DNA of 19,523 nt from Collinsella sp. (GTDB taxonomy: Bacteria; Actinomycetota; Coriobacteriia; Coriobacteriales; Coriobacteriaceae): assembly GCA_019419405.1 (NCBI GenBank), contig DYAA01000156.1, positions 1 to 19,523 of the forward strand. The letters run 5' to 3'. Below are positions 6,529-14,114 of this stretch, in pieces. Numbering within the stretch: position 1 is the first letter of the stretch; every line of letters starts with the position of its first letter. The position numbers and the translations under genes were made by a program. Under the pieces are notes generated by a model. That model made no database searches and had not been told where the DNA came from. It was given only the letters and a program-made list of their open reading frames with translations.

Positions 6529-7530
6529 CTAGTAGTAGGCCCACATGGCTTCGATTTCGTTGAGGACTTCTACGACGCCCCAGCGGCGGGCGCTGCGGCT
6601 GGCCGAGTTGGGGTCGTAGACGCCAATCTGGTTGGCATCGTCGATGCCGTAGAGCACGATGTAGTGGCCTACGTTGGTAAACGTACCGGGGCGCACTGCG
6701 GCGATGACGGGCGCGCCCGAGCGAAGTGCTTGGGTAATCGATTCGCGATCGTTATAGAGCTGTGTTCCGTTGAGCCCCAGCTGCCACGCACCGCCTGTCA
6801 TAAACGACCACTCGGTGGCACCAGTGGGGGCGTAGTTGCCGGCTTCGGCCAGTGCACATATATCGACCGGCGTCTTATCGGTATGGCCGGTCTTAAAGAT
6901 ATAGACCATGGTGAGGCAAGTGGGACCGCAAGCGTTTTCGCGAATAGTGCCACCGGCATAGGGCAGCTCCGACCATGCGGGGTCAATTTGGTAGATGTGG
7001 GGCATGGTGCCGGCCTGCCATTGCGAGCGCGGGGTCGAGAACGCAAAGGAGTAACCGGGCGCGACGGGAGCTTTAAGCAGCTTGTCCTCGGCAGTGGGCT
7101 CGAGACCGGCTGATCCGTGAGAGATACAGGATCCCAAAAACACAAAGACGAGGCAGGCGGCGATGGAGCAAAGCACAAGGCGTAGGCGGCGGGCCGGAAG
7201 CGCGTGGCTTGTGGTATGCGACGCGGGGTGAGGGGCGGAATTGCCGCGATCGCGTTGAGGTCGCGAAAAGGAACGCTTAACGTAGTAGTCGGTCTTACGG
7301 CTATCGTAGCGGCGTGGCTGCGATGTGTCGGTCTGGCGTTGGCGTGTGCTCGTACTCACGCGGTCTGACTGCTGCACGGTACGGCTTTGTTTCCGCGAAG
7401 AAGCCCCGAGCTGTTCTTGGGGGCGCTGCGGGTTGTCGTTGTCGGAGGTGCTTCTGGGCGTTGGCGTGGTGCGGCCGGCAAGGCGCACGCTTTGTGGCCG
7501 TTGGTCGCCGTCATTGTATCCGTATGCCAT
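6529..7530 (-). CDS. Membrane-anchored C39-like cysteine peptidase
   Basis: A 333-residue protein from ATG at 7528-7530 (a GTG at 7539 would add three residues; AAGGTG lies before the ATG). Residues 1-115 are rich in Arg, Gln, Ser and Thr with no hydrophobic core, so probably disordered and cytoplasmic. Residues 117-135 form one membrane span (LRLVLCSIAACLVFVFLG), which puts the C-terminal domain outside the cell. That domain matches the Peptidase_C39_2 fold: Cys201 in ENACGPTCL, His289 in VGHYIVLYGI and Asp306 in VYDPNS form the expected triad. No ABC transporter or bacteriocin leader gene is nearby, so it is not a bacteriocin processing peptidase. It may act on the envelope or on extracellular peptides. 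An LGSC sequence at the span end looks like a lipobox, but a lipoprotein is unlikely given the long N-tail. Confidence 0.75.
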   Translation of the reverse strand: MAYGYNDGDQRPQSVRLAGRTTPTPRSTSDNDNPQRPQEQLGASSRKQSRTVQQSDRVSTSTRQRQTDTSQPRRYDSRKTDYYVKRSFSRPQRDRGNSAPHPASHTTSHALPARRLRLVLCSIAACLVFVFLGSCISHGSAGLEPTAEDKLLKAPVAPGYSFAFSTPRSQWQAGTMPHIYQIDPAWSELPYAGGTIRENACGPTCLTMVYIFKTGHTDKTPVDICALAEAGNYAPTGATEWSFMTGGAWQLGLNGTQLYNDRESITQALRSGAPVIAAVRPGTFTNVGHYIVLYGIDDANQIGVYDPNSASRSARRWGVVEVLNEIEAMWAYY

Positions 7531-7766
7531 TCGAATCACCTTGCCTCATGTGTAACTTGTCTATCCTACATAAAAAGATGCACGACACATGGGTATGTGC
7601 GCCAAAAGCCTGACAAATGGTATGAACGTTGCCGCGCCGCGCGCCAAGCGTCACGGTAACAGGTATTCAAAAGCAGACAAGATGAAAGCGTCCAAGACGA
7701 ATGACGTCTTCCGCCGTTCGTCCCAAAAACGGCGCCGCTCGTTTTGCAGTTCTGCCTTCGGTCGAG

Positions 7767-7792
7767 CCTTGGACGGCAATGCAATGCCAAGG
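7767..7792. promoter_or_regulatory. Imperfect inverted repeat in the permease upstream region
   Basis: CCTTGGACGGCA (7767-7778) can pair with TGCCAAGG (7785-7792) with a small bulge. The centre contains the direct repeat GCAATGCAAT (7776-7785). It may be an operator or leader structure. The rest of the roughly 350-nt gap between the peptidase and permease genes holds no gene or clear promoter that I can support. Confidence 0.3.
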
Positions 7793-7820
7793 CCGTATCT
7801 TAAAGCCACGAAATAAAAGC

Positions 7821-7865
7821 GCGCGGCAAAACGGACCGCGCAAGGGGTGACGCCAAAGAGGCGTC
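7821..7865 (+). promoter_or_regulatory. Two adjacent leader hairpins before the permease
   Basis: GCGCGG (7821-7826) pairs with CCGCGC (7836-7841), and GACGCC (7849-7854) pairs with GGCGTC (7860-7865). Both lie just before the strong AAGGAGGGG ribosome binding site. Neither is followed by a T-run, so they are more likely mRNA leader or stability structures than terminators. Confidence 0.4.
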
Positions 7866-7886
7866 AATAAGGAAAGGAGGGGAACA

Positions 7887-9338
7887 ATGGCGGACAAGAA
7901 CGCAGAAGTTGCAGTCGAGGACAACGGCGGCATGAAGAAAACGCTTTCGCTCTGGAACTTCTTCACCATCGGTTTCGGTGCCATCATCGGTACCGGTTGG
8001 GTTCTGCAGGTCGGCGACTGGATGGTCGTGGGCGGCGGTCCCGTTCCCGCTATGATTGCATTCCTCTTGGGTGCAATCTTCCTCGTGCCCGTCGGAGCTG
8101 TTTTCGGTGAGCTCACGGCTGCTATCCCCATTTCGGGCGGCATCGTCGAGTATGTCGATCGCAGCTTTGGCCGTACGCTGAGCTACATCACCGGCTGGCT
8201 CCTGGCCCTGGGCAACGGCATCCTGTGCCCGTGGGAGGCCATCGCCATCTCGACCCTCGTGTCCGAGATGTTCGGCAGCTTGCCCGGCCTTGAGTGGCTG
8301 CGCGCCGTCAAGCTCTACACCATCCTGGGCGCCGACGTCTACCTGTTCCCGACGCTGATCGCGCTCGGCTTTGCGGTCTACGTCATCTTCCTCAACTTCC
8401 GCGGTGCCAGCTCGGCTGCCAAGCTCCAGGCCTTCCTGACCAAGGCTCTGCTCTGCGGCATGCTGCTCGCCATGGGTGTCTCGCTGTTCACCGGTTCGCC
8501 GGAACACGCCATGCCCGTGTTCTCCCAGGTCACCGGTGCTGGCGGCGGCAAGCCCGCTACCGAGGGCACCAGCCTGTTCGCCGGCATCGTGTCGGTCCTG
8601 GTTTTGACCCCGTTCTTCTACGCCGGCTTCGATACCATTCCTCAGCAGGCTGAGGAAGCAGCCGAGGGCCTCAACTGGAACAAGTTCGGCAAGATCATCT
8701 CCCTGGCCCTGCTGGCCGCCGGCGGCTTCTACATGGTCTGCATCTACTCGTTCGGCACCATCCTCGACTGGCATGAGTTTGTTAAGAGCCCGGTTCCCGC
8801 GCTTGCCTGCCTCAAGGGCATCAACATGCTCCTGTACCTGGCCATGCTCGTCATCGCCACGCTTGGACCCATGGGCCCGATGAACTCCTTCTACGGCGCC
8901 ACGAGCCGCATCATGCTCGCCATGGGCCGCAAGGGCCAGCTGCCCGAGAAGTTCGCCGAGGTCGATCCCAAGTCCGGCGCTCCCAAGCTCGCCTGCGCCG
9001 TTCTGGGCGTCATCACCGTCATCGGTCCGTTCCTGGGCAAGAACATGCTCATCCCTCTGACCAACGTGTCGGCTCTCGCCTTCATCTTCTCCTGCGGCAT
9101 GGTCGCCCTCGCTTGCCTGCGCATGCGCTTCACCGAGCCCGACCTGCCTCGTCCCTACGAGGTGCCCGGCGGCAAGTTTGGCATCAGCCTCGCTGTCGCT
9201 GCCTGCGCCGTCATCATTGGCCTGCTCGTGGTCCCGTTCTCTCCCGCCTCCCTCAACATGGTGGAGTGGAGCATCGTGATCGGCTGGCTGGCCGTTGGCC
9301 TGGCCCTCATGGCCTTCACCAATTCCCGCAAAAAATAA
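7887..9338 (+). CDS. APC-family amino acid permease
   Basis: A 483-residue protein with about twelve hydrophobic segments, typical of amino acid-polyamine-organocation permeases. The first span carries FTIGFGAIIGTGWVLQVGDW, the unwound substrate- and ion-binding region of the family (usually GxGAIIGTG). A later GPMGPMNSFYGATSRIMLAMGRKGQLP stretch (about 331-357) is also characteristic. It would import an amino acid or related compound with protons or by exchange. The start follows the very strong AAGGAAAGGAGGGGAACA. Codons are strongly C-ending, as in highly expressed genes, unlike the neighbouring peptidase gene. The amidohydrolase gene follows after 131 nt with no terminator between them, so the two probably share a transcript and a substrate. 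The substrate cannot be read from the sequence. Confidence 0.9.
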   Translation: MADKNAEVAVEDNGGMKKTLSLWNFFTIGFGAIIGTGWVLQVGDWMVVGGGPVPAMIAFLLGAIFLVPVGAVFGELTAAIPISGGIVEYVDRSFGRTLSYITGWLLALGNGILCPWEAIAISTLVSEMFGSLPGLEWLRAVKLYTILGADVYLFPTLIALGFAVYVIFLNFRGASSAAKLQAFLTKALLCGMLLAMGVSLFTGSPEHAMPVFSQVTGAGGGKPATEGTSLFAGIVSVLVLTPFFYAGFDTIPQQAEEAAEGLNWNKFGKIISLALLAAGGFYMVCIYSFGTILDWHEFVKSPVPALACLKGINMLLYLAMLVIATLGPMGPMNSFYGATSRIMLAMGRKGQLPEKFAEVDPKSGAPKLACAVLGVITVIGPFLGKNMLIPLTNVSALAFIFSCGMVALACLRMRFTEPDLPRPYEVPGGKFGISLAVAACAVIIGLLVVPFSPASLNMVEWSIVIGWLAVGLALMAFTNSRKK

Positions 9339-9358
9339 CGCCTAGCCGGGGCGGATCG

Positions 9359-9387
9359 GGTGCGCGGACCTCTCTCTTCCGCGCACC
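9359..9387 (+). other. Intercistronic hairpin between permease and amidohydrolase
   Basis: GGTGCGCGGA (9359-9368) and TCCGCGCACC (9378-9387) form a perfect 10-bp stem with a 9-nt loop. No T-run follows directly, so it is not a classic terminator. A second stem (GTGAGGCC 9414-9421 with GGCCTCGC 9434-9441, one G-U pair) lies close behind. They could protect the permease mRNA 3' end or mark a processing site. Confidence 0.5.
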
Positions 9388-9469
9388 GAACCCGGCACCA
9401 CTTGGGTAGTTTTGTGAGGCCTTAACCCAACGCGGCCTCGCCCACTATATGGATCCATAAGGAGGAACC

Positions 9470-10747
9470 ATGTCCACTAAGTATGCAATCGTTGGCGGCA
9501 AGCTCATCGACGGTACCGGTGCCGAGCCGGTCGAGAACTCCCTCGTTCTCGTCGACGACAATGGCAAGATCGAGTATGCCGGTGCTATGCAGGACCTTCC
9601 CGAGGGCGTTGAGGTTATCGACGCCGCCGGCAAGACCGTCCTTCCCGGCCTGATCGACACCCACCTGCACTTCTCGGGCAACCTGACCGACGATGACACC
9701 GACTGGGTCATGCAGCCGCTCCTCGAGAAGCAGGCCGTCGCCGTCAAGCAGGCCTACGACTGCCTCACCCACGGTCTCACCACCGTCTGCGAGATCGGCC
9801 GCTTTGGTATCCAGATCCGCGACTGCATCGACAAGGGCGTCTTCAAGGGCCCGCGCGTTCTGGCAACCGGCCTTGGCTTCTGCCGCGTTGCCGGCCACGG
9901 CGACTCCCACCACTGCAGCCAGGAGCTCAACAAGGAATCGCACCCCTGGGGCGACCAGGTCGACGGTCCTTGGGATCTGCGTAAGGCCGTCCGTCGTCGC
10001 CTGCGCGAGAACCCCGATGCCATCAAGATCTGGGCTACCGGTGGCGGCATCTGGCGCTGGGACTCCGGCCGCGACCAGCACTACTGCTCCGAGGAAATCC
10101 AGGCTGTGATCGAAGAGGCCAAGTTGGTCGGCATCCCCGTGTGGAGCCACTGCTACAACAACCACGCCGCTGCCTACGATTCCGTCCGCTTTGGCTGCGA
10201 GCAGCTGATCCACGGCTTCGATATCGATGAGCGCACCATGGACCTCATGGCCGAGCAGGGCACCTTCTTCACCCCGACGATCGCCTTCCTGCCCACCTGG
10301 TACGCCACCTATCCGCCCGTCTACGTCCCCGAGCTGCACGACAAGTACGAGGGCACCCTGGTCGAGAAGGAACTGCAGCGCAACTACGACTGCCTGCGCG
10401 AGGCCAAGAAGCGCGGCGTCGTCATGACGATCGGCTCCGACTCCTTCTCCTTCGTCACCCCGTACGGCACCTGCTCCATCGAGGAGATGTACGAGTTCGT
10501 CGACAAGATCGGCTTCACCCCGGTCGAGACCATCACCTGTGCCACCCTCAACGGTGCCAAGATGTGCCACATCGAGGACGAGACCGGTTCCATCGAGGCC
10601 GGCAAGTGCGCCGACCTGCTGGTCGTCAACGGTGACGTCGCCGCCGACATCCACGTGCTCAACACCGACAACATGGACGTCATCATGAAGGATGGCTGGA
10701 TCGTCGAGGCTGGCACCTTTGGCGAGGCCAACAAATACAGCGCCTAA
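9470..10747 (+). CDS. Metal-dependent amidohydrolase (imidazolonepropionase/prolidase-like)
   Basis: A 425-residue cytoplasmic hydrolase of the amidohydrolase superfamily, full length. An N-terminal beta domain precedes PGLIDTHLHFSG with the metal ligands His65 and His67. Lys186 in IKIWATGGG is placed as the bridging carboxylated lysine, His227 (WSHCYN) and His248 (LIHGF) are metal ligands, and Asp324 (IGSDS) is the catalytic aspartate. GSIEAGKCADLLVV near the end is the usual return to the beta domain. The Lys-in-KIWATGG form is seen in the imidazolonepropionase-like and Xaa-Pro dipeptidase/carboxypeptidase clades, so an N-acyl or peptidyl amide is a likelier substrate than a nucleobase. AAGGAGG precedes ATG 9470. 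It shares C-rich codon use with the permease upstream. The protein carries thirteen cysteines by my count. The exact reaction is unknown. Confidence 0.87.
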   Translation: MSTKYAIVGGKLIDGTGAEPVENSLVLVDDNGKIEYAGAMQDLPEGVEVIDAAGKTVLPGLIDTHLHFSGNLTDDDTDWVMQPLLEKQAVAVKQAYDCLTHGLTTVCEIGRFGIQIRDCIDKGVFKGPRVLATGLGFCRVAGHGDSHHCSQELNKESHPWGDQVDGPWDLRKAVRRRLRENPDAIKIWATGGGIWRWDSGRDQHYCSEEIQAVIEEAKLVGIPVWSHCYNNHAAAYDSVRFGCEQLIHGFDIDERTMDLMAEQGTFFTPTIAFLPTWYATYPPVYVPELHDKYEGTLVEKELQRNYDCLREAKKRGVVMTIGSDSFSFVTPYGTCSIEEMYEFVDKIGFTPVETITCATLNGAKMCHIEDETGSIEAGKCADLLVVNGDVAADIHVLNTDNMDVIMKDGWIVEAGTFGEANKYSA

Positions 10748-10788
10748 GATACCGTTTGTCGATGGCTGGATGCAAAACACAGTTTTTG

Positions 10789-10803
10789 ATTGCATAATGC
10801 AAT
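10789..10803. promoter_or_regulatory. Perfect palindrome upstream of kinase 1
   Basis: ATTGCAT-A-ATGCAAT is a perfect 7-1-7 palindrome, 42 nt after the amidohydrolase stop and just before the terminator at 10806. It could be an operator. CATAAT within it resembles a -10 box, but no good -35 lies at the right distance. Confidence 0.35.
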
Positions 10804-10805
10804 GG

Positions 10806-10831
10806 AGAGGGTCGCTTGCGGCCCTCTTTAT
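10806..10831 (+). terminator. Intrinsic terminator after the amidohydrolase
   Basis: AGAGGGTC (10806-10813) pairs with GGCCCTCT (10820-10827) through 8 bp including one G-U pair. The loop is short, and TTTATT follows. It separates the permease-amidohydrolase unit from the kinase. Confidence 0.75.
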
Positions 10832-10850
10832 TGCTATGGGCGCGGTAGAT

Positions 10851-10858
10851 AAAAGGGG
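10851..10858 (+). promoter_or_regulatory. Ribosome binding site deciding the kinase 1 start
   Basis: AAAAGGGG directly abuts ATG 10859, leaving no spacer for that codon. It lies 6 nt before the in-frame GTG at 10865. The spacing favours GTG 10865 as the start. Confidence 0.5.
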
Positions 10859-10864
10859 ATGACG

Positions 10865-12250
10865 GTGGATTTAAACAGGCTGATTCTGGGCAAGAGCTAC
10901 AACTCTACCAAGGTCTTTCGTACGGCCCAGCATGTGGTCCAGGCCATCCTGCTCGGTGTTGTCGTTCCGGCGCTTATCCTGTTGCTTATCTGGGATTTGA
11001 CCGATAATCCCAACCCCGTCCCGGGCGTTGTCGTCATTGCCGGCTTGGTCATGCTGTGCTTCTTCTTCTCGTACGTCTTTGTCGTTCCCGACGACCTCAC
11101 GTCGAGCGCTACCGACCGCACACTCGCCATCGCATCGAAAATATTCGCCTATACGTCACGAGGCCTTACGCCCGAAGCGGCCCTGGGCGCTTCCAAAATC
11201 ATCCTTTCCGAGACCATTGCCTCGGCCATCTGCTTTACCGACGGCAAGCAGGTGCTGGCGAGCTGGGGCGTGGACTCGGCAAAATGCCCCGCGGGCACTC
11301 CGGTTGTGCTGCGGACTACGCTCAACGTGATCAACAGCGGTGAGCAAAGCGTATTTTCGCGAGATGCCTCGACTGAGACGGGTGGCTACTTTCCGCGCCT
11401 GCGCGCCGGTATCGTCGCACCGCTCACCGTGCGCGGGCATTGCGTGGGCACGCTCGAGCTGTATTATCCCCGTCTGAGCAGCATCGATATGCGCCAGACG
11501 GCGCTTGCCTCGGGCTTTGCCGACCTCATTTCCACGCAGCTTGCAAGCTTTGAGCTCGAGCGCCAGGACGAGCTTACGGCCCGCGTGGAGCTGCGCGCCT
11601 TGCAATCGCAGGTCGATCCTCATTTTCTATTCAATACCATCAGCACCATCGTGTCGCTCGTACGTACCGAGCCGGACAAGGCCAGGTCGCTGCTGATCGA
11701 CTTTTCCAATTACTACCGTCAGACGCTTTCTGATTCCGATACCCTCACAACGCTCGAGCACGAGGTGGAACAGGGCACTCGCTATATCAATCTTATGCAG
11801 GCTCGTTATGGCGACGGCCGTCTGCGCGTCTCGGTCGATATCGACTTTGAGGTGCGCGATTGCATGGTGCCGCCGTTTATCTTGCAGCCGTTGCTCGAAA
11901 ACTGCATCAAGCACGCGCAGCGCGAGACCGAGCCGCTTTCTATTCATGTTAGGGCTTTCGAGACCGATGACGGTTTGGAGATCATCGTCGAGGACGACGG
12001 CATCGGTATGAGCGAAGAGGTCTGCGCGCATCTGTTTGAGCAACATCGCCGAGAGGAGCCCGAGAGCATTACCGCCGACGGCTCCGTCAAGCGAGGTTGC
12101 GGCCTGGCGCTCTTCAACGTGCTTCAGCGCATCCATTTCTTTTACGGAGAAGATTCCGGCATGCGCGTGAAGTCCCAGGAGGGCGTGGGAACGCAGGTCA
12201 TCGTCGAGCTGAACGGCGAGCCGCATGAGCCGGCGCCGTTGACGGCGTAG
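10865..12250 (+). CDS. LytS-type sensor histidine kinase (first of two)
   Basis: A 461-residue kinase if GTG 10865 is used; ATG 10859 adds two residues but abuts the ribosome binding site. Two membrane spans (about 24-44 and 52-74) lead into a GAF-like sensor region (about 85-215) and a short coiled coil. A His_kinase (pfam06580-type) domain follows with phospho-acceptor His253 in QVDPHFLFNT. The ATPase domain has the N box LLENCIKHA (Asn346), EDDGIGM and CGLALFNVLQRI. It would phosphorylate the LytTR regulator encoded 38 nt downstream. It has only two spans rather than the five or more of classic LytS. It is a paralogue of the kinase at 16777: 46 of 76 residues match, by eye, from the end of the GAF region through PHFLFN. 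The signal sensed is unknown. Confidence 0.9.
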   Translation: MDLNRLILGKSYNSTKVFRTAQHVVQAILLGVVVPALILLLIWDLTDNPNPVPGVVVIAGLVMLCFFFSYVFVVPDDLTSSATDRTLAIASKIFAYTSRGLTPEAALGASKIILSETIASAICFTDGKQVLASWGVDSAKCPAGTPVVLRTTLNVINSGEQSVFSRDASTETGGYFPRLRAGIVAPLTVRGHCVGTLELYYPRLSSIDMRQTALASGFADLISTQLASFELERQDELTARVELRALQSQVDPHFLFNTISTIVSLVRTEPDKARSLLIDFSNYYRQTLSDSDTLTTLEHEVEQGTRYINLMQARYGDGRLRVSVDIDFEVRDCMVPPFILQPLLENCIKHAQRETEPLSIHVRAFETDDGLEIIVEDDGIGMSEEVCAHLFEQHRREEPESITADGSVKRGCGLALFNVLQRIHFFYGEDSGMRVKSQEGVGTQVIVELNGEPHEPAPLTA

Positions 12251-12288
12251 CACGCGGTTGGATTGAGAGAAAAAGAGGGGAAGCACAT

Positions 12289-13023
12289 ATGTCCGAAGGC
12301 TGGAACATCTTGGTGGTTGATGACGAGCCCCCAATTAGGGCTGAGCTACGCTATCTGTTGGAAAAGGATACGCGTATGGGTCAGATTGCCGAGGCGGGCA
12401 ATGTCACCGAAGCCGTGGAGTCGATTCTGTCGAACAAGCCCGACGTGTTGTTTTTAGACATTACCATGCCCGGTCGCTCGGGAATTGAGCTTGCCGAGAC
12501 GCTGCAGAACCTAAAGACGCCGCCGGTCGTGGTGTTTGTGACGGCATTTGCCGAGTATGCGGCTGATGCCTATAACCTCGATGCCGTCGATTATGTCGTC
12601 AAGCCGGTTGAGGACGCACGCCTGTCAAAGGCACTCGACAAGATCGAGGCGGCCTTGGGTGTCCGTCGTGTTATCCACGTTCCGCGCCAGCCTTTGCGTC
12701 TGACGGTGGACCGCGGGGGCAAAAAGGTGTTCATTCCCGTCGCAGACGTCTGCTACTTTGAGGCGCGCGCCGATTTTTGCAACGCCATCTGCGCCGAGGG
12801 AACGTACCTGATCAATGAGTCGATCTCTTCGCTCGAGCGTCGCTTGGACTCCGAGGGCTTTATTCGCGTTCATCGCAGCTACCTGGTCAATTTGGAAGAC
12901 GTGCACAATGTTGAGATTGGCTCCACGGGGCTGATGGAGCTCAGGCTCGACCGCGTGAGCTCGACGGTGCCCGTGTCCCGCCGTCGCGCTGCCGAGGTTA
13001 AAGCACACTTGGGGCTTGCGTAG
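12289..13023 (+). CDS. LytTR-family response regulator (first of two)
   Basis: A 244-residue LytR/AgrA-type regulator. The receiver domain (about 5-122) has the acidic pair Asp11/Asp12, phospho-acceptor Asp57 in FLDITMPG, Thr85 in FVTAF and Lys105 in VVKPVE. The LytTR DNA-binding domain (about 137-240) contains VFIPVADVCYFEARADF and the strongly conserved FIRVHRSYLVN. Phosphorylation by the adjacent kinase should promote binding to paired LytTR sites. The start has AGAGGGGAAGCACAT before ATG 12289. The gene follows kinase 1 by 38 nt with no terminator between. It closely resembles the second regulator at 18193. The target genes are not evident; the PLC-family, MFS and glycosyltransferase genes downstream are candidates by position only. 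Confidence 0.92.
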   Translation: MSEGWNILVVDDEPPIRAELRYLLEKDTRMGQIAEAGNVTEAVESILSNKPDVLFLDITMPGRSGIELAETLQNLKTPPVVVFVTAFAEYAADAYNLDAVDYVVKPVEDARLSKALDKIEAALGVRRVIHVPRQPLRLTVDRGGKKVFIPVADVCYFEARADFCNAICAEGTYLINESISSLERRLDSEGFIRVHRSYLVNLEDVHNVEIGSTGLMELRLDRVSSTVPVSRRRAAEVKAHLGLA

Positions 13024-13056
13024 ACGGTCTGCGTGCTGTCGTTTACCATCGCAGGT

Positions 13057-13083
13057 TTGGCATGGGCGCGCGGTGGGCATAAT
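13057..13083 (+). promoter_or_regulatory. Candidate promoter for the PLC-family gene
   Basis: TTGGCA (13057-13062) and CATAAT (13078-13083) resemble -35 and -10 boxes, but the spacer is only 15 nt. The start codon follows 32 nt later. No terminator is visible after the response regulator, so read-through from the kinase operon is equally possible. Confidence 0.3.
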
Positions 13084-13115
13084 GGGTGGCATCGAATGAA
13101 ATCGAAAGGATCATT

Positions 13116-14060
13116 ATGCCCGCGCTTATCACCCATCATCTGTTTGGCGAGGAAAGCATCGACCGTCTTCCGCAGGGCGTCATAACGTCCGATGAAGAGC
13201 GCATTGCCTTTATCTTGGGCAACCAAGGCCCCGACCCGTTTTTCTTTCACATTCTGACACCGCGTGTTTCCGACTGCACGCTGCTGGCGCAGGTCATGCA
13301 TCGGTCGCGCATGTCTCGCCAGTTCGCGTGCCTGCGCGACGGCGTGTCGCATCTGCTGCCGCGCGACGCCAGCTTGGGTCGTGCCTTTGCGCTGGGCCTG
13401 CTGTCGCACTATGTGCTCGACCGCAATGCCCACCCCTTTGTCTATGAGCAGCAGTTTGGCATCGTGGAGTCCGATTCAGAGCTTGAGGATTCGAGCAGTC
13501 AGGTCCATGCCGTGATCGAGAGCGACCTGGATGTACTGATGCTGCAGCTTAAACGCGATGGCGCTACGGTCGACGATTACCCGCCGGCGGGCGAGATCGT
13601 CACCACCGATCGCATCAATCGCGTGGCCGGCGTGCTGATGAGCTATGTTGCCGGACGCGTGTACGGCATTGACATTCCGGCGGGGGAGTACGGTGCTGCC
13701 GTTGCCAATATGCAGCGACTTTACCGCGCGATTGAGCCGGCCGGCTCCGCAAAGACGCGCGCGATCTCGCTGGTTGAGGGCTTGGTGCACGACTACTCGC
13801 TGCTCGACGGCCTTGCCCATCGCGTGACGACGGAGCTGCCCGAGCGCACCGGTAACCTGGGCCATCTGACATGGAAGAATCCCTTTACCGACGAGGTCTC
13901 GAACGAGAGTTTCCCCGAGGTTTTTGATCGTGCGCTGGTCGATTACGAATGCACGGTCGCACGTTTTATCGAGACCGGTGACATGGATGCCGTTACCAGT
14001 CACGTCAACTACAGCGGTCGCGTGCTCGGCGCCGACGAGGAGTTCGACCGCGAGGAGTAG
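13116..14060 (+). CDS. Zinc-dependent phospholipase C family protein (intracellular)
   Basis: A 314-residue protein matching the zinc-dependent PLC-like fold common in Firmicutes and Coriobacteria. It opens with MPALITHHLFGEE and has ILGNQGPDPFFF (Asp40). The helical core follows: MHRSR (His62), LGLLSHYVLDRNAHPFVYE (His98, Asp102, His106) and VHAVIESDLD (His131, Glu135, Asp137). These are good candidates for a metal cluster. No signal peptide is present, so unlike secreted PLC toxins it should be cytoplasmic, and its substrate is unknown. AAAGGA lies 5 nt before ATG 13116. A GTG at 13086 is in frame but poorly supported. It lies between the first two-component pair and the MFS gene. The family call is good; a true phospholipase activity is uncertain. 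Confidence 0.72.
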   Translation: MPALITHHLFGEESIDRLPQGVITSDEERIAFILGNQGPDPFFFHILTPRVSDCTLLAQVMHRSRMSRQFACLRDGVSHLLPRDASLGRAFALGLLSHYVLDRNAHPFVYEQQFGIVESDSELEDSSSQVHAVIESDLDVLMLQLKRDGATVDDYPPAGEIVTTDRINRVAGVLMSYVAGRVYGIDIPAGEYGAAVANMQRLYRAIEPAGSAKTRAISLVEGLVHDYSLLDGLAHRVTTELPERTGNLGHLTWKNPFTDEVSNESFPEVFDRALVDYECTVARFIETGDMDAVTSHVNYSGRVLGADEEFDREE

Positions 14061-14114
14061 GGCTCGTGCGTGCCCCTTTGCCGAATCCTTACCGGCGCTT
14101 CTGGACAATTGGGG

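Noticed and set aside
7164..7200. Lipoprotein signal in the C39-like peptidase
   Set aside because: LGSC follows a hydrophobic stretch, but more than 110 residues precede it, so a signal anchor is more likely than a cleaved lipoprotein signal.
7566..7790. 74-codon minus-strand ORF between the peptidase and the permease
   Set aside because: It has no recognised motif and no supporting ribosome binding site. The codon pattern is unlike the neighbours.
7800..8774. 324-codon minus-strand ORF over the permease start
   Set aside because: It is antisense to the permease and its leader, with a charged low-complexity translation; it is a shadow.
10751..10787. Possible paired LytTR binding sites (ACCGTTTGT and ACAGTTTTT)
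   Set aside because: The first matches the general LytTR half-site and the second nearly does. The start-to-start distance is 28 nt rather than the usual roughly 21-22, so I do not call a site.
9422..10795. 457-codon minus-strand ORF over the amidohydrolase
   Set aside because: It mirrors the amidohydrolase because C-ending codons remove stops on the other strand. The protein is a Val/Gly/Asp-rich sequence without a known fold.
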